The notes under the pieces: model-generated | The model's input: only the letters and a program-made list of their open reading frames with translations | Database searches by the model: none | Told to the model about the DNA's origin: nothing | Source of the DNA: DAISJI01 sp964559835 | GTDB lineage: Bacteria; Acidobacteriota; Terriglobia; Terriglobales; Acidobacteriaceae | Assembly: GCA_964559835.1 (NCBI GenBank) | Contig: CAZLJE010000033.1 | Location: 1-55,615, forward strand | DNA length: 55,615 nucleotides | Direction: 5' to 3' | Made by a program: the position numbers and the translations under genes | Shown here: positions 35,625 through 46,029 of the stretch, piece by piece | How positions within the stretch are numbered: the first letter of the stretch is position 1 | Layout: every line of letters begins with the position of its first letter

Positions 35625-35648
35625 CTGCCCTGAGCGAAGTCGAAGGGG
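35625..35648. repeat. CCTGAGCGAAGTCGAAGGGG element
   Basis: GCCCTGAGCGAAGTCGAAGG is a member of the family that also occurs at 30043-30100 and 54115-54157. It lies in the 661-base spacer after the ADOP gene. The parts of that spacer outside the listed repeats (about 35490-35620 and 35650-35875) show no convincing gene. Confidence 0.6.
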
Positions 35649-35877
35649 TGGATTCACAATCCACAAATTTCGTTGTCAAGCCCCCTCAATGTCACAAATC
35701 TGCGCAACCCACTGACTCGCCTCACGATATAGTTTGTGTAAACGTGAGGGATTCACCCCCTCCAACCTGCTACACTGGAAGTAGCAGTAAAGATAAGAAG
35801 GCTCGCCCTTCCCGGCGGACCTTTTCTATTTCCAGGTCGCCCAACTTCTTTCTGGGTGGCACAGGTTTCTGGTGGCG

Positions 35878-36003
35878 CAAGGCTTTAGCCCTGCGAACTT
35901 GAATACCAAGGTCCGGCGGGCTTTAGCCGCCGAGGTACATGCCCTCAGGGGCTAAAGCCCATTCTCTGTTTCGCCGCGCATCAGCAGGACTAAAGCCCTG
36001 CTC
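35878..36003. repeat. Cluster of four GGCTTTAGCC palindromes
   Basis: Four copies in 126 bases: GGGC/GCAAGG-type flanks around GGCTTTAGCC at 35878-35893, GGCGGGCTTTAGCCGCC at 35914-35933, the opposite orientation GGGGCTAAAGCCC at 35944-35960, and CAGGACTAAAGCCCTG at 35985-36001. Flanks extend the symmetry by 3-5 bases in each copy. The cluster separates the ADOP gene from the zinc-motif gene. Confidence 0.7.
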
Positions 36004-36047
36004 CACCCCATTACTTGCCCCTCTGCGCCGAGGGGTTTTGTTTTTCT

Positions 36048-36080
36048 GATCCGCGTTCATCCGTGTAAATCCGTGGTTAA
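36048..36080 (+). repeat. ATCCGTG reiterated array before the zinc-motif gene
   Basis: Three units of 10-11 bases built on ATCCGYGTTA: GATCCGCGTTC, ATCCGTGTAA and ATCCGTGGTTA. The array lies 17 bases upstream of the start codon at 36097, so it is probably in the 5' leader or promoter. Confidence 0.6.
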
Positions 36081-36096
36081 TGTTCTTAGGAGTCTT

Positions 36097-36648
36097 ATGT
36101 CTGACAAGATCCTCAAAGCCCTCATCGACGAAGTCCTCGGCCCTGGCGCCGACAACCTCAATGATTCAGGGATTTTGCAAACACCCTCTTCTAACTCCAA
36201 TGATTCCGGCGATCTGGCGACCGCCCCTCCCAAATCCCCGCCGATAGGGAACTTACAGATCGCACCCCCACCCCCTACCCTCGAAGACCGCCTCGACCGC
36301 GCCAACCAGTCCGCCCGCTGCGAGCACGTCAAACCCAACGGAATCCGCTGCGGTTCGCCCGCTCTCCGCAACGAGCACTACTGCTACTTCCACCGCGTCT
36401 GGCGCCCGCAAGCCGACCTCCAGCCCTTCCGCCCCGACCCCAACGGACACGTCTGGGCGCTCCCCATCCTCGAAAATGCCGACGGGATCCAGATGGCCCT
36501 CCAACTCGTGCTCGATTCCGTCCTCTGCAACAAGATGGACCTCAAACGCGCCAGCATCCTCCTCTACGGCCTCCAGACCGCCGCCTCCAACGTCCGCCGC
36601 ACCCAGTTCGATGTCTTCCACTCCAGCATCTCCACCGAACTCAAATGA
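36097..36648 (+). CDS. Small acidobacterial protein with RCGSPAL zinc-like motif
   Basis: A 183-residue soluble protein. The ATG at 36097 is chosen because AGGAG lies just upstream; the frame extends eight codons further. The first 65 residues are Pro/Ser/Asn-rich and probably disordered. Then comes a compact Cys/His motif, RCEHVKPNGIRCGSPALRN followed by HYCYFH (about residues 69-100), that could bind one zinc ion. The remainder (VWALPILENADGIQMALQLV and ILLYGLQTAASNVRR) looks helical. I recall this architecture as a family found repeatedly in Acidobacteriota genomes, of unknown function. It is flanked by reiterated repeats on both sides. Confidence 0.65.
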   Translation: MSDKILKALIDEVLGPGADNLNDSGILQTPSSNSNDSGDLATAPPKSPPIGNLQIAPPPPTLEDRLDRANQSARCEHVKPNGIRCGSPALRNEHYCYFHRVWRPQADLQPFRPDPNGHVWALPILENADGIQMALQLVLDSVLCNKMDLKRASILLYGLQTAASNVRRTQFDVFHSSISTELK

Positions 36649-36695
36649 GATCTCCAGATTTTTCAGATCTCCAGATCTCCAGATTCCAGATGTCC
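36646..36695 (+). repeat. AGATCTCC array starting at the stop codon
   Basis: Six units of mostly 8 bases (AGATCTCC three times, with variants AGATTTTTC, AGATTCC and AGATGTCC) begin two bases into the TGA stop codon of the zinc-motif gene. Unit length varies between 7 and 9. Confidence 0.7.
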
Positions 36696-36778
36696 CGATT
36701 ACTTCCGCTTCTCCCTTACCGTCCTGAACGTCACCGAATACCGCAGCTTCTCGACGGCCGGTATGGAGTGCTGCGGTG

Positions 36779-39133
<2,355 letters not shown>

Positions 39134-39210
39134 CCCGGGATCACCTTTACGGTGAGTGTATTGCTGGACGCAGTTTGCGACAAAGGGAAATCGGGGGGCA
39201 GCTTGGGGCT

Positions 39211-39263
39211 TTCGGGTACCGGGTGTCAGGAGTCAGGAGCAGCGGCCGAGGGCGGCCGCTGCT
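39211..39263. repeat. Heptamer array joined to an 11-bp hairpin
   Basis: On the plus strand TCGGGTA and CCGGGTG are followed by TCAGGAG twice, in 7-base register (39210-39237). Immediately after, AGCAGCGGCCG (39238-39248) pairs perfectly with CGGCCGCTGCT (39253-39263) around AGGG. It lies between the peptidoglycan-binding gene and the kinase gene, both on the minus strand. Confidence 0.65.
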
Positions 39264-39289
39264 GTACATCAAATTCGCAGCGTTTCTTC

Positions 39290-39745
39290 TTACTGTTCCG
39301 GGGTCGGCATGTTGATGCGGGCAGCGCCACCGCCGGGGACGGACTGGATGGCGGCGGTTTCGGGATTCAGCAGGCCGGCATGGTCGGGACCGAGGCCGAG
39401 CTTGATGAGGGCGCGGGAGTCAGGTACCACCTTGGACTGCCAGCCCTGGTCGGCCTGGAACTTCTGCATCGCCGCTTTGGACCGGGAATCCCAAACACCG
39501 TTCGGCTCCCCGTCCATGTACTTCTGCTGGATGAGGGCGGACTGAATCTCGCGGACGCGCTCCGGGTTCATCGCCTGCTGGCCGCGAGGCTTCTTGGTCT
39601 TGCTGGCCTTGGCGGTGTGCCTGGAGCTATGGCTGGCCTTGGACTTACCCGGTTTGTGAGTCTTGGCCACCGCGAGCGCCGGCACGAGCAGTGCAACCGT
39701 CAGGAGGACCGCGGTCAAGCGAAGTCGCTGGTTCAAAACAAACAC
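39290..39745 (-). CDS. Exported peptidoglycan-binding-domain protein
   Basis: A 151-residue exported protein. A signal peptide (LTAVLLTVALLVPALAVA) leads to a Lys/Ser/His-rich basic linker (about 28-55). A PG_binding_1 domain follows (about 60-118), with RVREIQSALIQQKYMDGEPNGVWDSRSKAAMQKFQADQGW. The domain binds cell-wall peptidoglycan in many hydrolases, but no catalytic domain is present. The frame starts at GTG 39745; a TTG at 39736 fits the upstream GAGGTG better and would give the same signal peptide. The gene has its own candidate promoter. Confidence 0.8.
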   Translation of the reverse strand: MFVLNQRLRLTAVLLTVALLVPALAVAKTHKPGKSKASHSSRHTAKASKTKKPRGQQAMNPERVREIQSALIQQKYMDGEPNGVWDSRSKAAMQKFQADQGWQSKVVPDSRALIKLGLGPDHAGLLNPETAAIQSVPGGGAARINMPTPEQ

Positions 39746-39771
39746 CTCACAATATCCGGCCGAGGCCAGAG

Positions 39772-39800
39772 ATTTTATTCAGTGAAGCAGCGCGAGACAA
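39772..39800 (-). promoter_or_regulatory. Candidate sigma-70-type promoter for the peptidoglycan-binding gene
   Basis: On the minus strand TTGTCT (39795-39800) and TAAAAT (39772-39777) are separated by exactly 17 bases and lie 27 bases or more before the start codon. Both boxes are one to two mismatches from consensus. No experimental support is implied. Confidence 0.45.
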
Positions 39801-40017
39801 GCTCAAAAAGGTGGAAGCAGGTGGGGCGTACCGTTTTCCACTCTCTTTGATTGCTGCAGCGCGAGTTCATGCTGCCTCATGTAAGTAGCTGAATCAAAAT
39901 CTCTTCGGGGCAGCGACGTCCGTAACGCGCAACTGCAAGTTATTGACTCTACTAGGGTTTTTCGAGCAGAAGGGGTCGGGGGATGACCTTAGTGTGCTTT
40001 CGGCTTTCGGTACCAAA

Positions 40018-40093
40018 GCTTTGGGCGTTAGCAAATCGACGATTCGAATCGTGATTCCCTAACGCCCAAAGCCTAGCGCCTAACGCCTGCTGT
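40018..40093. repeat. Long hairpin and heptamer array after degP
   Basis: GCTTTGGGCGTTAG (40018-40031) pairs perfectly with CTAACGCCCAAAGC (40059-40072). Almost exactly centred within it is a 14-base perfect palindrome, ACGATTCGAATCGT (40039-40052). On the minus strand the right arm is part of a heptamer array, GCGTTAG and GCGCTAG then GCTTTGG and GCGTTAG, ending near the degP stop codon. The remaining spacer to 39746 shows no gene. No T-run follows, so it is not a standard intrinsic terminator. Confidence 0.75.
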
Positions 40094-41688
40094 TACGGCA
40101 ACGTTCCGCCGAGGAACGCAGTACCCGCATTCCTGCCGCGGCCGCTACGGACGAGGAAGACCACATCCTGGCCGCCCTTGAGAGCGGAAGTCAGGCGGCG
40201 GAAGTCCTCTTCGTTGTTTACCGGCTGGCGGTTCATTTCGGTAATGACGTCGCCACGGTTGATGCCCCAGTCTTCGGCCGGCGAACCGTCCTTCACATCG
40301 GTCACGATGACGCCCTTGGCGGGAATGCCCAATCGTTGCGCCATCTCGTTCGAGACGTTCTGGACCGTCAACCCGAGTTTGCTGGGCTGAGGCGTGTTGT
40401 CGTCGTTGCCCTCTTCGCCTTCAAGGCCCAGCTGGCTGCCCCAAAGCTTGTTCCGGTTCCCGATGGTGACGGAAGCAGTCTCCTGCTTGCCGCCGCGGAG
40501 ATAACCGATGCTCGCCTTGGAACCCGGTTTGCGGCTGGCGATGTCGGCGACGAGCGCGTCACCGTTCTTCACCGGCTTTCCATCCACGCTGACGATGGAG
40601 TCGCCGACTTTCAGACCAGCCTGGTCGGCCGGACCGCCAGGGAGGATCGTCCCGACGACGACGCCCTGGCCGTTGCCGTACATGCGCTGGACCGCCGGGT
40701 TCGGGACCGCCTGGAACTGGACACCGATCGAACCGCGGACCACCTTGTGGTCGGGGCTGATGAGCGCGTTATAGACCTGCGCGACGGTGTTCGACGGCAG
40801 CGCGAAGCCGACGCCCTCGTATCCCTGGCCGCCGGTCATGATGGCCGTATTGATGCCGACCACCTGGCCGTCCATGTTGACCAACGGTCCACCCGAGTTA
40901 CCGGGATTGATGGCGGCGTCGGTCTGGACGAAGGACTGGAACTGCGGCGCGCCGGGAATATTGCGTCCGATGTAGGACACGATGCCGGCTGTCACGGTGG
41001 CATTCAGCCCGAAGGGGCTGCCGACAGCCAGTACCCAGTCGCCCACGACGAGTCCGTCGGAGTTGCCGAGCTTGGCGGTCGGAAGCGGCTTGGAGGAATC
41101 GATCTTGATCACGGCCAGGTCGGTTTCCTGGTCGGTGCCGATGACCTTCGCGTCGTGGCCAACAGATCCCTCGGGATCGTCGGGCAGCTTAACGCGGATC
41201 CGGTCGGCGCCTTCCACGACGTGACGGTTGGTCAGGATATAGCCCTTGGAATCGACGATCACGCCGGAGCCGAGCGAGCGGGTGCGGATCGGACCCTGCG
41301 GAGCGCCGCCCTGTCCACCGAAGAAGCGGTCAAAGAAATCCTGGAACGGGCTGTTGTCGTCCGGACTGTTCTCGTCGTCGGGATTGTTCGGATTCCCCGG
41401 GCGCGGACGTCCGCGCACCGCCGGATGCTTCACCGTGCCCTCGGTATTGATATTCACGACTGCCGGTTCGATCTGCTTGGCAATGCGTGAGAACTCGTTG
41501 GAGAGCTGTTTGGGAGCGGGGATGGTGAGCGGCGTGGCGTCGGACGAGTTGACCTTGTCCTGACCGCGCACACCGTAGGAGATGACCGTACCGATAAGGA
41601 TGCCAACTGCAAGCGTTAGTAAGACACCCAGCGTCGAGGCCCAGCGTTGCGCTCTGAGTTTTTCCCAGGCGCGATCGCGTGCGTTCAT
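40093..41688 (-). CDS. degP: DegP/HtrA-family periplasmic serine protease
   Basis: A 531-residue Do-like protease and chaperone for envelope quality control. An N-terminal membrane segment (about 17-40) anchors or exports it. The trypsin-like domain carries the triad His156 (LTNRHVV), Asp190 (TDLAVIKID) and Ser265 (NPGNSGGPL). Two PDZ domains follow, the first about 310-400 (GVVVGTILPGGPADQAGLKVGDSIVSVDG) and the second about 430-525 (GVIVTDVKDGSPAEDWGINRGDVITEMN). A Pro/Asn/Asp-rich insertion sits before the protease core. GGAGGAAA lies about 10 bases before the ATG. DegQ or MucD naming would be equally defensible. Confidence 0.94.
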   Translation of the reverse strand: MNARDRAWEKLRAQRWASTLGVLLTLAVGILIGTVISYGVRGQDKVNSSDATPLTIPAPKQLSNEFSRIAKQIEPAVVNINTEGTVKHPAVRGRPRPGNPNNPDDENSPDDNSPFQDFFDRFFGGQGGAPQGPIRTRSLGSGVIVDSKGYILTNRHVVEGADRIRVKLPDDPEGSVGHDAKVIGTDQETDLAVIKIDSSKPLPTAKLGNSDGLVVGDWVLAVGSPFGLNATVTAGIVSYIGRNIPGAPQFQSFVQTDAAINPGNSGGPLVNMDGQVVGINTAIMTGGQGYEGVGFALPSNTVAQVYNALISPDHKVVRGSIGVQFQAVPNPAVQRMYGNGQGVVVGTILPGGPADQAGLKVGDSIVSVDGKPVKNGDALVADIASRKPGSKASIGYLRGGKQETASVTIGNRNKLWGSQLGLEGEEGNDDNTPQPSKLGLTVQNVSNEMAQRLGIPAKGVIVTDVKDGSPAEDWGINRGDVITEMNRQPVNNEEDFRRLTSALKGGQDVVFLVRSGRGRNAGTAFLGGTLP

Positions 41689-41805
41689 ACTTTGTTGTTT
41701 CCTCCGGCTATACGCGCTAATCGAGGATTGTACATGTCACATGGCGGGTGACTTCGTAACTCTCCACTGTACGAATGTTTAGACGCACTCTTAATTAATT
41801 CGTTG

Positions 41806-42741
41806 CTAAGAAATTTCGACTTTCCGTTCCGAATCGGGAAGGCTGCCAACCTCCTCCGCCAGCTCGGCGGAGGTTCCCTTGACTTCGGAGACGACGATTC
41901 CGGCCAGGATCAGCAGCGCGCCGATACCGGCGCGGAAGCCGAGACGCTCGTGCAGGACGACGTACGACGTGATCCAGGCAAAGACGGGCTCCAACAGGAA
42001 AATGAGCGCGGTGTAGGTTGGGGCGGTGAATTGTTGCGCCCAGGCCTGGATGCTGAAGGCCGCCGCGGTCCCGAGCAGGCCCGTCACGAGGATGGCCCAG
42101 ATCACGCGCGACGACCAGACGACGTGCGCGTGTTCGAGCACGGGGATGGTAAGCGCCATCAGCGTCGCGGCGACGATGGTTTGGAGGGTCGCGATCTGCT
42201 CAAATCTGTACTTCTGCATGGCGCGTCCCATGTTGATGATGTGGAGCGCGAAAAATATGGCGCAACCGATGGTCAGCAGGTCGCCGCGATTGATCGATTG
42301 CAGGTTCAGGCCGCCCCCCTCCCCTGCGGGCACCGTCATGAGGTAGAGGCCGGCTAGCGCGGTGATCACACCCGTTACGACCCAGCGATTGACGTGCCGC
42401 CGCCAGCCGAGCGCGAGAAACACGGGCACGAGGATGACGGAAAAGCCTGTCAGGAAGGCGGACTTGGATGCCGTTGTCAGGCGAAGGCCGGTGGTCTGAA
42501 ATTCGTAACCGGCCCAGAGGAATGCGCCGACGAGACAGCCCATCAGGAAGGCGTCGCGCGTGAGCGAACGCAGGTGCCGGCGGAAGACGATGACCAGCGT
42601 CGCGCCGGCGAGCGTCATGCGGACGGCGTTGAAGAGGAGCGGCGAGATGTCGGTGAGTGCGTCCTTGATCTGGACGAACGTCGCTCCCCAAACCAGGGTC
42701 ACCAGGATCAGCAGGATGTGCGATTTGAGGGAGCGGGACAC
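41806..42741 (-). CDS. EamA/DMT-superfamily transporter
   Basis: A 311-residue inner-membrane protein with about ten hydrophobic helices in two EamA repeats (about 8-140 and 155-290). Signature pieces are LVTLVWGATFVQIKDAL near the start and TAFSIQAWAQQFTAPTYTALIFLLEPVFA in the second half. Members export amino acids, metabolites or drugs; the substrate cannot be read from sequence. The frame starts at ATG 42741. I see no operon partner, since the next gene upstream is 118 bases away across a repeat-filled spacer. Confidence 0.9.
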   Translation of the reverse strand: MSRSLKSHILLILVTLVWGATFVQIKDALTDISPLLFNAVRMTLAGATLVIVFRRHLRSLTRDAFLMGCLVGAFLWAGYEFQTTGLRLTTASKSAFLTGFSVILVPVFLALGWRRHVNRWVVTGVITALAGLYLMTVPAGEGGGLNLQSINRGDLLTIGCAIFFALHIINMGRAMQKYRFEQIATLQTIVAATLMALTIPVLEHAHVVWSSRVIWAILVTGLLGTAAAFSIQAWAQQFTAPTYTALIFLLEPVFAWITSYVVLHERLGFRAGIGALLILAGIVVSEVKGTSAELAEEVGSLPDSERKVEIS

Positions 42742-42773
42742 GGGACTAAGTTAGCAGCTTGGGTTCCGAAACA

Positions 42774-42863
42774 AGAAGTCAGAAGGAAGAAGTCAGAATG
42801 CAAGAATGGCAACGGACGGTCTCACTCGATATCATTCTTCATACTTACTTCTTCATTCTTCAT
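42774..42863. repeat. Pair of inverted heptanucleotide arrays; right one starts at a stop codon
   Basis: Left array (42774-42808, plus strand): AGAAGTC and AGAAGGA, then AGAAGTC, AGAATGC and AAGAATG. Right array (42829-42863, minus strand): ATGAAGA and ATGAAGA, then AGTAAGT, ATGAAGA and ATGATAT. The stop TGA of the amidohydrolase gene is bases 2-4 of the first right-hand unit, which is identical to the second. The arrays are inverted relatives (GAAGAAGT in both), so the spacer can fold back on itself. Confidence 0.85.
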
Positions 42864-44620
42864 TTTGCGGCTTCGTACACCGTCTTGCCGCCAACCACCG
42901 TTCGCAGCACGCGCGTGTTCAGCACGTCGGCGGGAGCGACTTTGGTGATGTCGCGGTCGAGGACGACGAAGTCGGCGAGAAATCCGGGCGCGAGCCTTCC
43001 CTTGTCGCGTTCGGCGAATTCCGCGAACGCGGGGCCGGTCGTGTAGGCGGCGATGGCCTGGTCGATACTGATCTTTTGCTCGGGGTAATACTCCTTCGTG
43101 CCCGCTTCATTTTTACGCGTGATCGCGGCATAAAGGCCGCGGAACGGCGTGATCGGCTCGACCGGGTAATCGGTGCCGAACGCCAGCACGACGCTGTTGT
43201 CGAGGAACTGTTTCCACGCGTAGGACGTCTTTGCGCGCTCCGGTCCGATGCGCGTTACCGCCCAGTTCATGTCGGTGAGCAGATGGCATGGCTGCATGGA
43301 TGCGATGACGCCGAGTTCGTGAAAGCGCTTGATCTGCTCGGCGGTCGTAACCTGCGCGTGCTCGACGCGATTGCGGAAGTCGTTGGCCTTGACCTGCGGA
43401 TTCTCGGCCGCGTGCTGCTGGGCGTAGGTCTGCGCCGCGGCGAAAGCGTTCAGCGCCATCTCCACGGCGCCGTCTCCGATGGCGTGGTAGCCCATCTGGA
43501 ACCCGGCAGCCGCGCGCTGGTCGGCCATTTCGTTCAGCTTGGATTGTTCGTACTGCGGCAGACCTTTATTACTCGGCTCGTCAGCGTACGGCTGAAGCAG
43601 AGCGGCGGTGTGCGAACCGAGCGAGCCGTCCATGTAGGCTTTCAGCATGGTCGTGTGCAGCATCGGATCGACCGCCGGATGGTACGCGCGATGTTGCTGG
43701 AGCGTGTCGAGCGGCGTATTGAACATGAGCCACTCGCTGATGCGCGCCGTCAGCTTGCCCTGCTGTTCCAGGTCGATATAGGTGAGGTAGTCCTCCCACG
43801 AGGAATTGTCCTGCATGGAAGTCACGCCGTATTTGGCGGCGTCCTGCAACGCGAGTTCGATGGCATGACGCCGCTGCTCGGTGGTCGGCTCCGGTATTTT
43901 GCTGCCGACGAGTCCGGCCGCGCCTTCGCGCAGGATGCCCGTGGCCTCGCCGCTCGCGTCGCGGTCGATCTGGCCGCCGGACGGATTGGGTGTGCTCTTG
44001 GTGATACCGGCGATCTTCAACGCCGCCGTGTTCGCGACCGACATGTGCCCGTCGGCGCGCGAGAAGAGTGCCGGGTGTCCTTGCGTCGCCTCGTCAAGGT
44101 CCTGGCGCGTGGGCAACTTCTGCACCGCCCACTTGGATTCGTCCCATCCGCGCCCGAGGATCCACTCATCCGCAGCGGCGGCCTTGGCGCGCGCGGCCAC
44201 GCGCTGCTGCATCTCCTGGAGCGATTTCGTGCCGGCCAGTTCGACGTTCAGGTGCTCGAATCCGCCCGACGCGAGGTGCAGGTGCGCGTCGTTGAACCCG
44301 GGCGTGACGAATCGGCCGCCCAGATCGACGACACGGGTGTTCGCACCCGCCATCGCCTGGATATCCGCCGTGCTGCCCACGGCGACAATGCGGTCACCGC
44401 GCACCGCGATCGCCTGCGCGCGCGGGTACAGTTTCGCCGGGGCGCCACCGAAACCAAGTTCGGCGCCGGTATAAATGTCTGCATTGATAAAAATCGTGTC
44501 GGGACCTTCGGTTTGCATACGACCAACACCTTCGCGCGATGGCCGCGAAGGACGGGATGGGGTTGTCTGGGCGGTCATTACCAATGACGATAAAACAACA
44601 AAGAGCAGAATTACTTTCAT
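42860..44620 (-). CDS. Exported YtcJ-type amidohydrolase, second copy
   Basis: A 586-residue amidohydrolase from the ATG at 44620, which has GGAG upstream and starts the signal peptide MKVILLFVVLSSLVMTAQ. The frame can be extended to 44698, but only over the upstream gene. Metal-site motifs are DAHLHLASGG, GYHAIGDGAVEMA, VEHAQV and FGTDYPV. The family is the same as the gene at 4191-5861, yet the two differ widely outside the motifs, so they are not a recent duplication. The start overlaps the stop of an M20 peptidase gene by four bases (ATGA), so the two are probably translated together and may act on related amide substrates. Confidence 0.87.
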   Translation of the reverse strand: MKVILLFVVLSSLVMTAQTTPSRPSRPSREGVGRMQTEGPDTIFINADIYTGAELGFGGAPAKLYPRAQAIAVRGDRIVAVGSTADIQAMAGANTRVVDLGGRFVTPGFNDAHLHLASGGFEHLNVELAGTKSLQEMQQRVAARAKAAAADEWILGRGWDESKWAVQKLPTRQDLDEATQGHPALFSRADGHMSVANTAALKIAGITKSTPNPSGGQIDRDASGEATGILREGAAGLVGSKIPEPTTEQRRHAIELALQDAAKYGVTSMQDNSSWEDYLTYIDLEQQGKLTARISEWLMFNTPLDTLQQHRAYHPAVDPMLHTTMLKAYMDGSLGSHTAALLQPYADEPSNKGLPQYEQSKLNEMADQRAAAGFQMGYHAIGDGAVEMALNAFAAAQTYAQQHAAENPQVKANDFRNRVEHAQVTTAEQIKRFHELGVIASMQPCHLLTDMNWAVTRIGPERAKTSYAWKQFLDNSVVLAFGTDYPVEPITPFRGLYAAITRKNEAGTKEYYPEQKISIDQAIAAYTTGPAFAEFAERDKGRLAPGFLADFVVLDRDITKVAPADVLNTRVLRTVVGGKTVYEAAK

Positions 44621-45885
44621 TCGTGAGCTCCGGCGAGCGCCAAGGTCGACAGCAGGATGCGTCGCAATCCGAGTTCGCGCCCGGTTGGGTCGTACCACTC
44701 TTGCAGGGTGTGGGCGCCGCCGCCCGTCCCGCCCGCGCCGATCGCCACCGCTTCGCGCCCTTGTGACAGCGGGATATTCGCATCGGTGGAGGCGCGCTGC
44801 AGGCGCGCAACGTTTTGAAGATGGCTATCGGCGGCCTGCACGACGGCCAACATGCGGCTATTCGGGTTCAGGCGCGCGGCGGGGCGGTCACCGATGACAT
44901 CTAGGTCAAGCGAGATCCCGCTGTGCGCGCGTCCGCCGTACGCGTGCCGCGGCTCGGCGACAATGGCGCGCTCCAGGGATTCGTGCAAGACGCGCTCGAG
45001 CCGGTCGATCTGCTCGGCGGCAGCGGAGCGGATGTCGACTTTCATCGAGGCGGACTGCGGAATGGAATTCACCGACGTTCCGCCTTCAATGTGACCGACG
45101 TTGAAGGTGGTCTTCGGCGAAGCCGGAACGGCCGTGCGCGTGAACATCTCGATGGCGCGCGCCAGCACCACGACAGGATTCACCACGCCGAAGTCGCTCC
45201 AGGAATGTCCGCCCGGCCCGCGCACGGTCACCTGGAAGCGGCGACTGCCCAGCGCTTCGGTGACGATCGTGTCGGTGCCGGCGCCGTCAATGACCAGCGT
45301 GTATTCGATGGCGTCACGCCAATGCGGATCGGCGAACAGGTGTCGCATGCCGCGAACGTCGCCCTCGCCCTCCTCGCCGACATTCCCGATGAAAACGACC
45401 GGCAGGATGGTCTGGATCCCACTCGCCTGCAAAGCGGAGGCGAGTCCCAGCAGCGCGGTGATCCCAGCGCCGTTGTCAGACACTCCGGGTCCAAACAGCT
45501 TCGATCCTTCGCGCCGGACACTGACCTGCGTGCCCGCCGGGAAAACCGTATCTAAATGCGCGGTGACGGCAAGATAACGCCGCTCCGGTCCGCTGCCCGG
45601 CCGAATGGCGAGCACGTTGCCGATGCCGTCGAGGTGCACGTCGCCGAGGCCGATCTCGTTGAAGCGCGACGCCAGCCACTCGCCCCGGGCGCGCTCACCG
45701 AATGGAGGTGCGGGAATGCCGGTGACCTCCACCTGGCGCTCGATCAGGTGTTGGGCGTGCGTCTCGAACCACCCAATCGCGCGCGCCACCGAGGGCAGGC
45801 CTGCCAGGCGCGAGATCTCCTGCGCCGCCCACAAGTCGGACGGCGGAAGCTTCTCATCCGTGTTCGCGGTGGATGGAGGATTCAC
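44617..45885 (-). CDS. M20-family peptidase (PepT/carboxypeptidase-like)
   Basis: A 422-residue cytoplasmic M20 metallopeptidase with no signal peptide. Metal ligands are intact: AHLDTVFPAG (His, Asp), GPGVSDNGAGI (bridging Asp), GEEGEGDVRG (Glu pair) and IDGAGT. The dimerisation domain begins at about 215 with VTVRGPGGHSWSDFG. The C-terminal GAGGTGGGAHTLQEWYDP supplies the last His. The motif set fits tripeptidase-like members better than dipeptidases. It is the fourth M20-fold gene in the window and is coupled to the downstream amidohydrolase gene. Confidence 0.9.
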   Translation of the reverse strand: MNPPSTANTDEKLPPSDLWAAQEISRLAGLPSVARAIGWFETHAQHLIERQVEVTGIPAPPFGERARGEWLASRFNEIGLGDVHLDGIGNVLAIRPGSGPERRYLAVTAHLDTVFPAGTQVSVRREGSKLFGPGVSDNGAGITALLGLASALQASGIQTILPVVFIGNVGEEGEGDVRGMRHLFADPHWRDAIEYTLVIDGAGTDTIVTEALGSRRFQVTVRGPGGHSWSDFGVVNPVVVLARAIEMFTRTAVPASPKTTFNVGHIEGGTSVNSIPQSASMKVDIRSAAAEQIDRLERVLHESLERAIVAEPRHAYGGRAHSGISLDLDVIGDRPAARLNPNSRMLAVVQAADSHLQNVARLQRASTDANIPLSQGREAVAIGAGGTGGGAHTLQEWYDPTGRELGLRRILLSTLALAGAHE

Positions 45886-45987
45886 GGGAGAATGAGTCTA
45901 ACAAGAATCGGAGCAGTCGGCTCAAGACTTCCGGCGGAAGGCTCTTAGGCGTTTTGCCAATGTGCCCTGAGCCATGCGCCTATCTGG

Positions 45988-46029
45988 AAACACCGATTAC
46001 CGATTACCAATTACCAATTACCGGTTCCT
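45988..46029 (-). repeat. Heptanucleotide array 3' of the HMGL-family gene
   Basis: Six units in strict 7-base register on the minus strand: AGGAACC, which includes the last base of the stop codon TGA, then GGTAATT twice, GGTAATC twice and GGTGTTT. Because each main unit contains TAA and the period is 7, stop triplets fall in all three frames. Confidence 0.8.
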
